Source: Nostoc desertorum CM1-VF14 (GTDB lineage: Bacteria; Cyanobacteriota; Cyanobacteriia; Cyanobacteriales; Nostocaceae). Taken from it: 64,000 bases of DNA. The position numbers and the translations under genes are program-made. Location: NCBI GenBank assembly GCA_019359245.1, contig JAHHHR010000024.1, positions 48,971 to 112,970 of the forward strand, in the 5' to 3' direction. This document shows, piece by piece, positions 26,326 through 35,108 of the stretch (positions within the stretch are counted from its first letter, which is position 1; every line of letters starts with the position of its first letter). Below the pieces are notes generated by a model, which saw nothing but the letters and a program-made list of their open reading frames with translations, had not been told where the DNA came from and did not search any database.

Positions 26326-26556
26326 ATGAATTACAGAAACTATATCACAATTGAAGCGAATAAACGCGGTGGTAAGCCTTGTGTGCGTGGCTTGCGAATT
26401 ACAGTTTATGAGGTGCTTGAATACCTAGCTTCCGAGATGACCGAAGCAGAAATTCTTGATGATTTTCCCGATCTAACGCGAGAAGATTTAAAAGCTTGTA
26501 TTGCTTATGCGGCTGACCGTGAACGTCGGCTTATGATTTCTCCATTATCAGCATGA
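26326..26556 (+). CDS. DUF433 antitoxin
   Basis: A 76-residue DUF433 protein, a helical DNA-binding antitoxin type (IEANKRGGKPCVRGLRITVY, then LASEMTEAEILDDFPDLT). Its stop overlaps the toxin start (ATGA), the usual layout of a toxin-antitoxin operon. It lies inside the hupL element between the two 190-bp repeats. The likely role is neutralising the following PIN-like protein and stabilising the element in vegetative cells. Confidence 0.85.
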   Translation: MNYRNYITIEANKRGGKPCVRGLRITVYEVLEYLASEMTEAEILDDFPDLTREDLKACIAYAADRERRLMISPLSA

Positions 26557-26888
26557 AATTACTGTTTGATGAAAACTTATCCCCTAAATTACCCACTCGT
26601 TTGAGCGATCTTTTTCCAGACTCACTTCATGTTCGAGATATAGGCATGAAAGCAACAATAGACCCGATAGTTTGGAATTATGCAAAAGATAATGATTTGA
26701 TGATCGTCTCGAAAGATGCTGATATGCACGATCTGAGTTTAGTGTTTGGAAATCCCCCAAAAGTCATCTGGCTTAGACTTGGAAACTGTTCTACCTTACA
26801 AGTTGAAAATTTACTGCGTCGGGAGTTCAGCACGATCAAATTATTTTATGAAGATGAAAATTCATCATTGCTTGCCCTCTCATTTTAA
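26553..26888 (+). CDS. DUF5615 PIN-like toxin
   Basis: A 111-residue PIN-like protein. The acidic residues expected for the nuclease site are visible: MKLLFDENLSP, RDIGMKATIDPIVWNYAKDNDLMIVSKDADM. It overlaps the DUF433 gene by 4 bp. A partial second copy of its 5' end, fused to repeat B, lies at 27100-27153. Confidence 0.85.
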   Translation: MKLLFDENLSPKLPTRLSDLFPDSLHVRDIGMKATIDPIVWNYAKDNDLMIVSKDADMHDLSLVFGNPPKVIWLRLGNCSTLQVENLLRREFSTIKLFYEDENSSLLALSF

Positions 26889-26909
26889 CCTAGCGCAGTT
26901 AAGAAACTA

Positions 26910-27099
26910 CAAGGCAAGTAGTTAAGTATAATTATTTTCTTTGTATTGAAGTATAAAGCGCGGTTTTTCTCAATATAAATACGCAAATAGTAATATCTGA
27001 GTTTAAATAATTACAGGTTAGCTTATGTATAAAAGTATTGATTTATTTGGATATTGAGTGATCGCTTTTCTGAAAGATGTTTAACGGTGAAATTATTGA
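26910..27099 (+). repeat. 190-bp direct repeat, copy B
   Basis: Same length as copy A (26076-26265) and closely similar throughout. It lies directly after the toxin gene, so the module is flanked by direct repeats. Confidence 0.9.
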
Positions 27100-27153
27100 C
27101 GGCTTATGATTTCTCCTTATCAGCATGAAATTACTGTTTGATGAAAACTTATC
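27100..27153 (+). pseudogene. Remnant of a second DUF433/DUF5615 module
   Basis: It starts CGGCTTATGATTTCTCC and continues ATGAAATTACTGTTTGATG, matching 26527-26580 with one base missing. It covers the last codons of the antitoxin and about ten codons of the toxin. The antitoxin body is gone, so the module was duplicated and then deleted. Confidence 0.8.
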
Positions 27154-27206
27154 CTCATCGCTTTTACAACAAACAACTTTTAGGCGGTCGGCGTGCATGG
27201 GCGTTG

Positions 27207-27893
27207 TTATACTTCGTCTACTGATTTTTTCTCAACAAATTCATTGAGGCTGATAACCTTGAATCCCTTAACTCTGGTCACATGAAATGGCCGGCTAGAA
27301 CCTAGAAAACCTGCAACCGCTGGGTAAGAAACTCCCAACTTTTCCAAAACACCTTTTGATGCTTGACTAGATTTCAGAAAACTTGCCCATATTACTTTGG
27401 CGGCATCTGGCCAATTTAGATTAACTGGAGTGCAAAGAGCGCCTTCTAAGCGTACAAAGGCCAGTTCACTCTTTAATGAAAATTCACTGCCGACAAATTC
27501 AAATTCAAAGATTAGTCGTTCATCCTCAGATTCAATATGCTGCCAGCATATATATAAACCTCTTAATTGACAATCATCTATAAATAATCCATCTCTCCCT
27601 GTGAAAGCATCAATAATAGGTTTAAGACAATTATCAATATCTGCCTTAGCATCAGTTTCATATCGACTTTTTGTTGGTAAAAGCCATGTGATATTCAGAA
27701 TGATATCCCCTGTCAGTACATAATTCAGGGGCTTGAACTGGTTTTTAATTGAATTAATATATTGATCGCGCTTATCCTTACTGGCTTGAACTGATGCAGG
27801 AGAACCTTTGACTATAAATTCTGCCTTGCCAAATGGTGATGGTACTTCGCCGCGATTTGCTCTATCTAATTCTTCAAGCAGTTGATCAGTCAT
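27207..27893 (-). CDS. RusA-family Holliday junction resolvase-like protein
   Basis: A 228-residue protein. The N-terminal 125 residues show the RusA plan: EFIVKGSPASVQASKDKRDQY, then the acidic signature ADIDNCLKPIIDAFTGRDGLFIDDCQLRG, with aspartates expected to bind the catalytic metal. RusA proteins are about 120-130 residues, so the C-terminal ~100 residues (FVRLEGALCTPVNLNWPDAA...) are an extra domain I do not recognise. Phage and mobile-element origin is typical. It may help process the element or its circular form. Confidence 0.7.
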   Translation of the reverse strand: MTDQLLEELDRANRGEVPSPFGKAEFIVKGSPASVQASKDKRDQYINSIKNQFKPLNYVLTGDIILNITWLLPTKSRYETDAKADIDNCLKPIIDAFTGRDGLFIDDCQLRGLYICWQHIESEDERLIFEFEFVGSEFSLKSELAFVRLEGALCTPVNLNWPDAAKVIWASFLKSSQASKGVLEKLGVSYPAVAGFLGSSRPFHVTRVKGFKVISLNEFVEKKSVDEV

Positions 27894-27959
27894 TAATCTA
27901 TCTTATTTTAAGAAGTATAACTATATTATTAGACGGAATCTTTCCGTCTATCACGCATA

Positions 27960-28062
27960 AGATTAGCGATCGCAGTTAATCACAGTTAGAGAAGCACAAG
28001 AAAATGGATATTGAGCGATCGCAAAGCGCGACATAGGAATCGCTTTTATCAAATATGTTTAT
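27960..28062 (+). repeat. Third, deleted copy of the 190-bp repeat
   Basis: ATTAGCGATCGCAG...AAGCACAAG at 27961-28000, then GGATATTGAGCGATCGC and TCAAATATGTTTA, match the two ends of copy A including its upstream flank (26051-26080 and about 26215-26250). The middle is deleted. Confidence 0.55.
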
Positions 28063-28092
28063 CTGAACTCTAGCCTAATCTTCATAAATTGT

Positions 28093-29511
28093 TTATTGAA
28101 TCCTAACACGATTGTCATTCTCAAAGCTCATAGCTTTATACTCTATTTCTGAGCATATTGTGATATCTAGAAGTAATAATCTATCTTTAAAAACCTGCCT
28201 TATGTTCTCAACTGTTGAAGAGATTAAATCTGACTCTGTTCCAGTAGGATAGACTAAGATAAAATCAATATCTTTGTAAATTTCTCTCCTTAGATATGAA
28301 CCAAATATATATACCTGAAAATCTAAGGGAACTGTAGCTTGACGAATCAGAGACTGAGAGTTACTTATGCGTCCAGACCTCCCTTCATTTAATAAATAAT
28401 TCAGGAACTCATCACCATTTTTGCGGATAGCCCCCATGAAACTTTTGAGAGTGAATAAGCCAATTCCATTACTAATACAGAGTTTTTTCGCCTCTGAAGT
28501 ATATGTACTATAAGGCTTGGAGCAAATGATAACATCAACTGCTGGATCAACTGTTATAGTCTGCTCGAATGTGTATTCAGTGAAGAAATATGTATTTGTT
28601 GCAAAGACTCTAAGATTTCGTCCATCTTGAAGTTCAACATCAAACATTGCTATATTAAGCTTCTCCATTCTTTTGATGAATGAATGATTAGCTAGAAATT
28701 TCTCGATATAATCTGAAACTGTTGCTTTTCTAAATTCAAGTTCTTCTTCATATTTGCGTTCTCTATCTTCTACAGTTAGACCGAGTTCTCGTTTTACAAA
28801 ATCATCAAATTCCCTTGGAAAGAGTTTATAATCATTAATCTTTTTCTCTAGTAAGCAATTATCTCTAAAAGAATCACTGTGAAGTTTATATCTCATCATT
28901 TGTCTATAAATTTCCCAAGGATAGGGGAAATTCTTTTTGTTAACTTCAATCAAGTCGATAATTTTCTGATTGTTAGGGAGAATCGTATCTAAGCAACGTC
29001 TTCTCCAGATAGTACAAGTATCACCAGACAAACCTTCAAAAGCCTGAGTTGAGAAAGGACCATATTCTTCAAAAATCACTCTGTTTTCATCTAAGAGATC
29101 ATTAACTTTCTCTAGTAATATCTTTTCATCATGGATTTGAGGCAAATCAAAAAGAGAGATGATTTTATGTTCATGGGTAGTCTTCCATCCTTGTATCTGC
29201 TCAACAGAGAATTGGTCTTGAAGCTCATCCACAATCTTATGACATTGCAAACAAAGCATAATCAGATTATCAATACCATCTCTATCAATGTGGTTAGCTA
29301 ATTCATGTTCACTTCTAGGACCATTTATTCCATGACCAATAATATGAGCAACATTAGCAAGACTAACTGCATTATCCTCTACTTCAGCAAAAAGGTACTT
29401 GTTACAACTTGGATTTTGACAAAAGCCACTACACTGTGACCAAAGTTTACGAGCTATATTGGTTGGTATACTCTTTCGGATCATAATTGTTCCCTCATTT
29501 CCGATGATCAT
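28093..29511 (-). CDS. HNH endonuclease - nucleotidyltransferase fusion protein
   Basis: A 472-residue protein. The N-terminal part (about 25-115) is an HNH/McrA-like nuclease with a zinc frame: CSGFCQNPSC, AHIIGHGINGPRSEHEL, NLIMLCLQCHKIVD. The C-terminal part (about 395-472) is a minimal nucleotidyltransferase with the GS...D.D signature, FGSYLRREIYKDIDFILVYP. The middle includes a beta-rich block (VDVIICSKPYSTYTSEAKKL) I cannot name. A DNA-cutting domain plus a nucleotidyltransferase suggests a defence or toxin role. It is carried in the hupL element between the RusA-like and xisC genes. Confidence 0.65.
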   Translation of the reverse strand: MIIGNEGTIMIRKSIPTNIARKLWSQCSGFCQNPSCNKYLFAEVEDNAVSLANVAHIIGHGINGPRSEHELANHIDRDGIDNLIMLCLQCHKIVDELQDQFSVEQIQGWKTTHEHKIISLFDLPQIHDEKILLEKVNDLLDENRVIFEEYGPFSTQAFEGLSGDTCTIWRRRCLDTILPNNQKIIDLIEVNKKNFPYPWEIYRQMMRYKLHSDSFRDNCLLEKKINDYKLFPREFDDFVKRELGLTVEDRERKYEEELEFRKATVSDYIEKFLANHSFIKRMEKLNIAMFDVELQDGRNLRVFATNTYFFTEYTFEQTITVDPAVDVIICSKPYSTYTSEAKKLCISNGIGLFTLKSFMGAIRKNGDEFLNYLLNEGRSGRISNSQSLIRQATVPLDFQVYIFGSYLRREIYKDIDFILVYPTGTESDLISSTVENIRQVFKDRLLLLDITICSEIEYKAMSFENDNRVRIQ

Positions 29512-29674
29512 CCAGGAAGAATTTTATTTTAAAATTTAGCCTAGAGTATCAAATTTAGCAGAGTCAGGATTCAACGTCAAAACTGATGATGTGCAGTAGG
29601 AATCACTATTTATTAGACAGAAATTTTCCATGTATTAGAATAAACAATTCAGTAGTAGAAAGCACTATAGTTAA

Positions 29675-31186
29675 TTATAGATTTTTGCTAACCGATAATT
29701 TCCACTTTTCCACCTCCAACCTTAACCTTTCATTCTCCATCCTTAACGCCAATATTTCATTCTTCTGCAACTCAATTAACGATTTTTGACTAATTACTTC
29801 ACCAAAGGCTTTTTTCCGGTTTTCAATACCAAACCATCTTTGATAGGTTTTTGTATGTTCATCAACAGTATGACCTAAGTTGTCTGCTGCGGCTTTGATG
29901 GGTATTCCCTGAAGATGCGCTCGAATGGCGCAAGCATGACGCAAATCGTAGGGTTGAAACTCAATTCCCACTTTTCTAAACCATCTGGATATATCTCTTC
30001 GCATCCAATTAATATTTTGCACAGATGCAATTTTTGTCACCTTTTTTTCTAAAATCTTTAATGGTTTGGGATTTTGTAAATCAAATAATTCTATCCATTC
30101 TGGTACAAAGGGGATAACTTCTCGATATCCAGTTTTGGTATTTTTATCCACTTTCCAAGTATGGTCTATATTTTGGGGAGACATCCACCAATTAATATCT
30201 GGTTCGACAAATAATTCCCTTGGTCTTAACCCAAAGGTTGCCAACATTCCATATACCCAACGCCACATTTCCCAGGTGTCTATTTCATCAGTGATATTTG
30301 TATTTTTGCGATTGAGGGCGAATTTTTCAAATAGGTCAAAAGAAGATACTATTTTATCATTGTCAGGTATTTCTCGATGAGCAGGAGTGACATGATCTCG
30401 TGTCACATCAAGTATAAATCCCAACTGAAAGGTTTTAATAAAAACAGAACTTACCGCAATTAATTCATTTTTTTTATTTCCCTGAAATGAATTAATAATT
30501 TCCTCAAAATGATTTTTTGTTGACAAAGTTGTTGGCGGAAAGTTTCTTTTAATAACGGATATATAGTTAGCAAAAGTATTTTGACTAGTTATAGTTTTCT
30601 GACGGGTTTGATAATATTTTTCATCAAATGTATCTAATAATTCCCCAATAGTTTTTATCTCTTGCTTCTCTCTAGATTTAATTCCTAAATACTTCTCATT
30701 CCACTCGAAAGTATGGCGAGCGATTAATTTACCCAACTCGTAACTTTCCTCGATCGCAGTTTTCAGTCCCTCTAAATTTGCTGGTATCCCTAGAGACAAG
30801 TCATACTGCTTTTTTTCCTTACCCAAGCTGCAATCGCCTGGTTTTAACGGTAGGGTAGCCCGTAATTGGAGAGAATTCCCAGTTTGTTTAATGCTAACTC
30901 TAATTCTATCCCTCTTTAAATTAGTATTAGCTTCGACTAACTTCTGCTCAAAAACTTCTTGATAGCGTAATTCTGTTGCTTTAATTTTCGCCATTGTTCC
31001 CCTGTAGCTACCGTCTGTGGTGTTCTGCGGCTCAAAATCTGCAAAAATATCGGCGAAAAAGTCCCTTGAGTCTGCATTTGCATCCTCATCTGTAGATGGG
31101 GGATATGTCTCCGATATTAAGTTTTGGCGATGCCTGCGGCTGGCTGCGCCTACGCGATCATCTTGGTTTTGATTTTGCCCGCTCAT
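29675..31186 (-). CDS. xisC: hupL element site-specific recombinase (tyrosine recombinase family)
   Basis: A 503-residue recombinase that excises the hupL element. The C-terminal domain has box I arginine in FGLRPRELF, then YDLRHACAIRAHLQGIPIKAAADNLGH and the nucleophile region KTYQRWF. The usual His of HxxR is Tyr (YDLR), as in the XisA/XisC family. A C-terminal coiled coil follows (LIELQKNEILALRMENERLRLEVE). It lies 117 bp from the right repeat, transcribed inward. Its N-terminal GAASRRHRQ is encoded by a GC-rich Nostoc palindrome, so the true start may be the later in-frame methionine (MAKIKATELRYQ). Confidence 0.93.
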   Translation of the reverse strand: MSGQNQNQDDRVGAASRRHRQNLISETYPPSTDEDANADSRDFFADIFADFEPQNTTDGSYRGTMAKIKATELRYQEVFEQKLVEANTNLKRDRIRVSIKQTGNSLQLRATLPLKPGDCSLGKEKKQYDLSLGIPANLEGLKTAIEESYELGKLIARHTFEWNEKYLGIKSREKQEIKTIGELLDTFDEKYYQTRQKTITSQNTFANYISVIKRNFPPTTLSTKNHFEEIINSFQGNKKNELIAVSSVFIKTFQLGFILDVTRDHVTPAHREIPDNDKIVSSFDLFEKFALNRKNTNITDEIDTWEMWRWVYGMLATFGLRPRELFVEPDINWWMSPQNIDHTWKVDKNTKTGYREVIPFVPEWIELFDLQNPKPLKILEKKVTKIASVQNINWMRRDISRWFRKVGIEFQPYDLRHACAIRAHLQGIPIKAAADNLGHTVDEHTKTYQRWFGIENRKKAFGEVISQKSLIELQKNEILALRMENERLRLEVEKWKLSVSKNL

Positions 31187-31302
31187 TCCCTAAATATTCC
31201 CTTATTTATAAGCTGAAATAGTGAAAATAAAATGTTATCGCCGAGCAAAATTACTTTATGCAATAAGTTACCCAGGAACATTTTTAGCATATCACCAGTT
31301 AC

Positions 31303-31318
31303 CACAGCAGTTATATGG
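31303..31318 (+). repeat. hupL element right recombination site
   Basis: CACAGCAGTTATATGG, identical to 25835-25850; the distance of 5,468 bp gives the element length. Confidence 0.95.
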
Positions 31319-32403
31319 TGCCTGGTGGCGTGATGTGCGCCCCAACCCTTACAGACATTACCCGCGCTTGGGCGATTCTCGAATATTTCCGCACCAATTG
31401 GTTAGAACCAGTGTGGTTGGGTTGTTCTTTGGAACGCTACGAGCAAATCCAAACTTATGACGACTTTAGAGATTGGTTGGATGAAAACCGAAATCATCGA
31501 GATTCCGATTTAGGTTTCTATTGGCGCATGGGTTTAGACATCGGTTTAGATAGATATGGCGCTGGTGTTGGTAAATATGTGACTTGGGGATATTTAGCCC
31601 ATGAAGATAAATACCAAAAGCCGACTATCGAAGGACGAAACGCGGCGATGATTATAAAAAATGGAGTGTATGACAGCTTTGCAGACACTCACACCTTAAT
31701 GGATCAGTCATTTACCCGCGAGAATACAACTCACTCTTGGTACGATGAAGGGACAGAGGATATTCACCCTAGCGATCGCACCACTAAACCTACTGCAATT
31801 AATACAAAAGACTTCGATAACGCCTACTCTTGGTCGAGTGCAGTCCTTCACAAAGACTTCGGACGCTTGGAAACTGGCCCCTTAGCGCGTCAATTAGTAG
31901 CTGGTGGTCAACATGGCGAATCTTGGCAACACTACGACGGCTTTATCCTCGATGTCTTCAAACGAATGGGTGGTGCTAGTATTCATGTGCGTCAGTTAGC
32001 AAGAGTTCATGAACTTGTCAAGTTATATCGGCAAGCTGAACATTGTTTGCGCGAATTCAAATTAAACGACCCCTGGTATATCAAACCCACAGAAAAAGAT
32101 GGCAAGGGTTGGGGTGCAACAGAAGCAGCACGCGGTTCTTTATCTCACTGGGTAGAAGTGGAGGGCGGTAAGATTAAAAATTACCAAGTGATTGCGCCAG
32201 GTACTTGGAATATCGGCCCTCGTGACGGTGAAGGTATTCGCGGCCCCATTGAAGAAGCATTAATTGGGACACCCATTTACGATTCTAGCGATCCCGTGGA
32301 AGTTGGTCATGTGGCGCGATCGTTTGATTCATGTTTGGTATGTACAGTTCACGCCCATGATGCTAAGACTGGTGAGGAGTTGGCGCGTTTTCGGACTGCT
32401 TAA
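31303..32403 (+). CDS. hupL: Uptake hydrogenase large subunit, 3' segment
   Basis: C-terminal 366 residues of HupL in the frame set by the 16-bp site. It carries the second nickel-binding motif DSCLVCTVH near the C-terminus, followed by a 16-residue tail (AHDAKTGEELARFRTA) that the HupW protease should remove during maturation. An ATG at 31315 within the site could start a fragment but has no ribosome-binding context. Fusion with 25340-25850 gives 531 residues. The gene is followed by a convergent DUF262 gene. Confidence 0.95.
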   Translation, partial: HSSYMVPGGVMCAPTLTDITRAWAILEYFRTNWLEPVWLGCSLERYEQIQTYDDFRDWLDENRNHRDSDLGFYWRMGLDIGLDRYGAGVGKYVTWGYLAHEDKYQKPTIEGRNAAMIIKNGVYDSFADTHTLMDQSFTRENTTHSWYDEGTEDIHPSDRTTKPTAINTKDFDNAYSWSSAVLHKDFGRLETGPLARQLVAGGQHGESWQHYDGFILDVFKRMGGASIHVRQLARVHELVKLYRQAEHCLREFKLNDPWYIKPTEKDGKGWGATEAARGSLSHWVEVEGGKIKNYQVIAPGTWNIGPRDGEGIRGPIEEALIGTPIYDSSDPVEVGHVARSFDSCLVCTVHAHDAKTGEELARFRTA

Positions 32404-32506
32404 GTTTAAACGCAAAGTGGCGCGAAGGTAAGCGCGGAGGTACGCAGAGAGCTTTCTACCGTACCTCTATCTTACATATTCACAACACTACAGTTTACGG
32501 TAGGAT

Positions 32507-34174
32507 TTACTCAATATTTGTTACTTCCTCTTCAAAATCATCAACTAAATTAGATTGTCCTTTTTTATCTATTTCCTGCTTAATGATTCTTTTGGAAATT
32601 TCTCGACTAACAACTTTTGCTCTTTCAGATAAAAATTCGTCATAATCATCATTCCAGATACCAAAAGTATCTAAATCCTCAATTAAATGAGTTTTCATAG
32701 TAGTCTCCAAGTCATGATTTATTGCTTGGAATTTAGCCATATACTTAGAAGGGGCTTGTGCTTTAATTTCTCTTTTATTTAAAAAGTCGTCTACTATGGT
32801 GATGTTGAGGATATGGTTGATGTACCAATCAAAATAATCCTGTTTTTTTAAATGTGCTTTGGGAAAAAAGTGATGATAGTTTTTGCTATTTGCTTGTTTT
32901 AGCCAATAGTTACTGACATTGACGATTGAATTATCACTAAATGACTTTGGTTGATGATATACATATATACACAATATCGCTTTAACATAACTTCTAGATG
33001 TACTAAACCAACCATTACCCTTAATAAATTCTGGAGAAGTATCAATTGACCAATCATAGGTAGGTAAATCTCCAGCAAGAATTTCATCTATTCTTTTTAT
33101 ATCTTGTGCTAATTTACTTTCTACAGAAGAAGAATAACGTCCAGATAAAGAACATCTCCAGAAAAAATCCTCTAAATATCTTTGTTTATCACCAATTGGT
33201 TTATCTTGGTGGTGGAAGAAGAAATATGAAAAGGGAACAATTAAAGCATTATATGGAAGTAAATGAGATACTGGTATACGATAAAAATTTCTGAAATATT
33301 CTACACTACGTTCAATAGAATCTATTGACTTATTCCAAACATCAATAAAACTATTTTTATCTAGTTTTAATATTACTTGCCTTTTACACTCCTTGGAGAG
33401 AATAACTGAGACAACTTGTAGTACAGTAGCATCTGAAATAGTCTCATAATTGAGGGGTTTGAGATTTTCTATCAACTCTTGAAATTTTTCTGTTAAATCA
33501 AAATTTTTCTCATAATCAAATGTTTTAGCAGCCATAATCTCGAATAAAGACAAAACTTGACCACTAACGTTAATCCTTGTAAAAATCTCTGTAGCTATTT
33601 CTATCGGTGCATCTTTGACTTGAATTATTGAATACTGATAGCTTTCAATCCAATTTTTATAAGTTTGAATTTTATCATGATATTTCTGAGAATATGCTGC
33701 TAAAAGCAAAAAACTCCCTTTGAGTAAATTGAGAATGCTAATCAAACTTTTTTCATCTTTACCCGCAATATCAGTAATGACGATTTGCTCAGAGTCTTGA
33801 GCTTCTAAATCGATGAATATTTGTGAGAAATTATCTTCTCTTCCGTCTTCTCTGGTTAAAATAACGCCTTGCAGACTAGCAAATAAACTAGTTAATCGCT
33901 GCTGTCCATCTAAAACGTAATCAACAAACTCACCTGGCTTTGGTTCTGGTAAATCTAGCTTACCAATGTTTTTCACTGAGCGAAGACGTTCATTAGTGCG
34001 CCAAAAAATGAATGTGCCAATGGGATAGCCTTTGATAATGCTGTCAATAAGAGCAGCAGATTTCTGCATTGTCCAAACAAATTCTCTTTGAAATTGGGGA
34101 ATTTTAATTTGACCATTTTCAATTTCTCCTACCAAAGTTGAAAATGTTTTGGTTTGAGGTTCTGGTAGTTTCAT
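32507..34174 (-). CDS. GmrSD-like DUF262/DUF1524 protein, putative restriction system
   Basis: A 555-residue protein. The N-terminal DUF262 (GmrS, ParB/sulfiredoxin-like) domain has IKIPQFQREFVWT and the signature YVLDGQQRLTSLFASL. Near residues 430-450 is an HNH-like NYHHFFPKAHLKKQD, as in DUF1524 (GmrD). Fused GmrSD proteins are type IV restriction enzymes that cut modified phage DNA, so a defence role is plausible. It stands alone just downstream of hupL and outside the element. Confidence 0.72.
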   Translation of the reverse strand: MKLPEPQTKTFSTLVGEIENGQIKIPQFQREFVWTMQKSAALIDSIIKGYPIGTFIFWRTNERLRSVKNIGKLDLPEPKPGEFVDYVLDGQQRLTSLFASLQGVILTREDGREDNFSQIFIDLEAQDSEQIVITDIAGKDEKSLISILNLLKGSFLLLAAYSQKYHDKIQTYKNWIESYQYSIIQVKDAPIEIATEIFTRINVSGQVLSLFEIMAAKTFDYEKNFDLTEKFQELIENLKPLNYETISDATVLQVVSVILSKECKRQVILKLDKNSFIDVWNKSIDSIERSVEYFRNFYRIPVSHLLPYNALIVPFSYFFFHHQDKPIGDKQRYLEDFFWRCSLSGRYSSSVESKLAQDIKRIDEILAGDLPTYDWSIDTSPEFIKGNGWFSTSRSYVKAILCIYVYHQPKSFSDNSIVNVSNYWLKQANSKNYHHFFPKAHLKKQDYFDWYINHILNITIVDDFLNKREIKAQAPSKYMAKFQAINHDLETTMKTHLIEDLDTFGIWNDDYDEFLSERAKVVSREISKRIIKQEIDKKGQSNLVDDFEEEVTNIE

Positions 34175-34376
34175 ATCGCACTCCTAGATAAATTTTTTTA
34201 TTTTGGCCGCTTCATCATAGCCTTCGCAATGAACTATGTCAGCAAGGCGAAACAAGAAACTAGTATCTAATTGTTTGATCGCTTATACGTATAAACCAAG
34301 TGTTGACGAAAAGCCCTCGCCCTTGCACCACTATGGCAACCAGATTAAACTTAGTTTACAGACTTAGTTTAATCTT

Positions 34377-34622
34377 ATGGAAACTGTAAATATTCATCAA
34401 GCTAAAACGAATCTCTCAAAGCTGTTGTCGCGCGTTGAACTTGGAGAAGAAATCATTATTTCCAACCGAGGTATTCCGATCGCAAAGTTGGTTCCGTTTC
34501 GCACCTCATCAAATCGACTCAATAGTTTAGGGCAAGATAAAGGGCGTTTTGTATTGCCAGATGATTTCAATGCCCCTTTGCCAGAAGAAATTTTGGTAGC
34601 ATTTGAGGGCGGTGAGGAGTGA
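34377..34622 (+). CDS. Phd/YefM-family antitoxin
   Basis: An 81-residue antitoxin. The N-terminus METVNIHQAKTNLSKLLSRV with EEIIISNRGIPIAKLVP is the Phd/YefM pattern; the C-terminal tail (LPDDFNAPLPEEILVAFEGG) should wrap the toxin. The stop overlaps the toxin GTG start (GTGA). Confidence 0.9.
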   Translation: METVNIHQAKTNLSKLLSRVELGEEIIISNRGIPIAKLVPFRTSSNRLNSLGQDKGRFVLPDDFNAPLPEEILVAFEGGEE

Positions 34623-35017
34623 AACTTTTGCTAGATACGCAGTGCTGGTTATGGTGGTTTACCCAACCAGAGCTTTTGAATGAAGCAGCAATCGCCCATA
34701 TTGCCGATGAAACGAATGAATTGTGGCTCTCAGTTGCCAGCATTTGGGAAATGGGGATAAAAGTTGCGATCGGCAAGTTACCACTAGCAGATCCCCTAGA
34801 CAGTTATATTTCTAGTCGGATGACGGTGTTGGCAATGCGAACGCTAGAAATTACAGCTTCTCATGCTTTACAAGCGGCTGCTTTACCTTTGCATCACCGA
34901 GATCCTTTTGACAGAATGTTGATTGCACAGGCTCAGATAGAAGAAATGACGCTTGTGAGTGCAGATTCGATGTTTAATAAGTACGACATTTCCCTACTTT
35001 GGGCAGCCAAATCTTAA
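34619..35017 (+). CDS. PIN-domain toxin, VapC-like
   Basis: A 132-residue PIN-domain ribonuclease. The acidic site residues are visible (MKLLLDTQCWLWW, IWEMGIK, HHRDPFDRMLIAQA, LVSADSMF). The GTG start at 34619 overlaps the antitoxin stop, so the two form a coupled toxin-antitoxin operon. It is of the type II VapC subgroup that pairs with Phd-type antitoxins. Confidence 0.9.
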   Translation: MKLLLDTQCWLWWFTQPELLNEAAIAHIADETNELWLSVASIWEMGIKVAIGKLPLADPLDSYISSRMTVLAMRTLEITASHALQAAALPLHHRDPFDRMLIAQAQIEEMTLVSADSMFNKYDISLLWAAKS

Positions 35018-35108
35018 TGCATACGGCTAGCTATACCTATGTATTTGCTATTTCGGCGACTACATTTGCTATTTTGGCGATCGCCTTCAACAATCACAAT
35101 ATCTTTAC

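Larger units (their letters stand above)
25835..31318. mobile_element. hupL element, 5,468 bp, xisC type
   Basis: DNA between two exact 16-bp direct repeats inside hupL. Contents in order: a DUF433/DUF5615 toxin-antitoxin pair between 190-bp repeats, a RusA-like resolvase, an HNH-nucleotidyltransferase fusion, and an xisC-type recombinase at the right end. Site-specific excision during heterocyst formation would remove it and fuse hupL. From memory, the PCC 7120 element is larger (about 9.4 kb), so this is a compact form. Confidence 0.93.

Noticed and set aside
31221..31460. 79-codon open frame (+) across the hupL element border
   Set aside because: It is out of frame with hupL and overlaps the recombination site; the hupL frame is clearly the real one.
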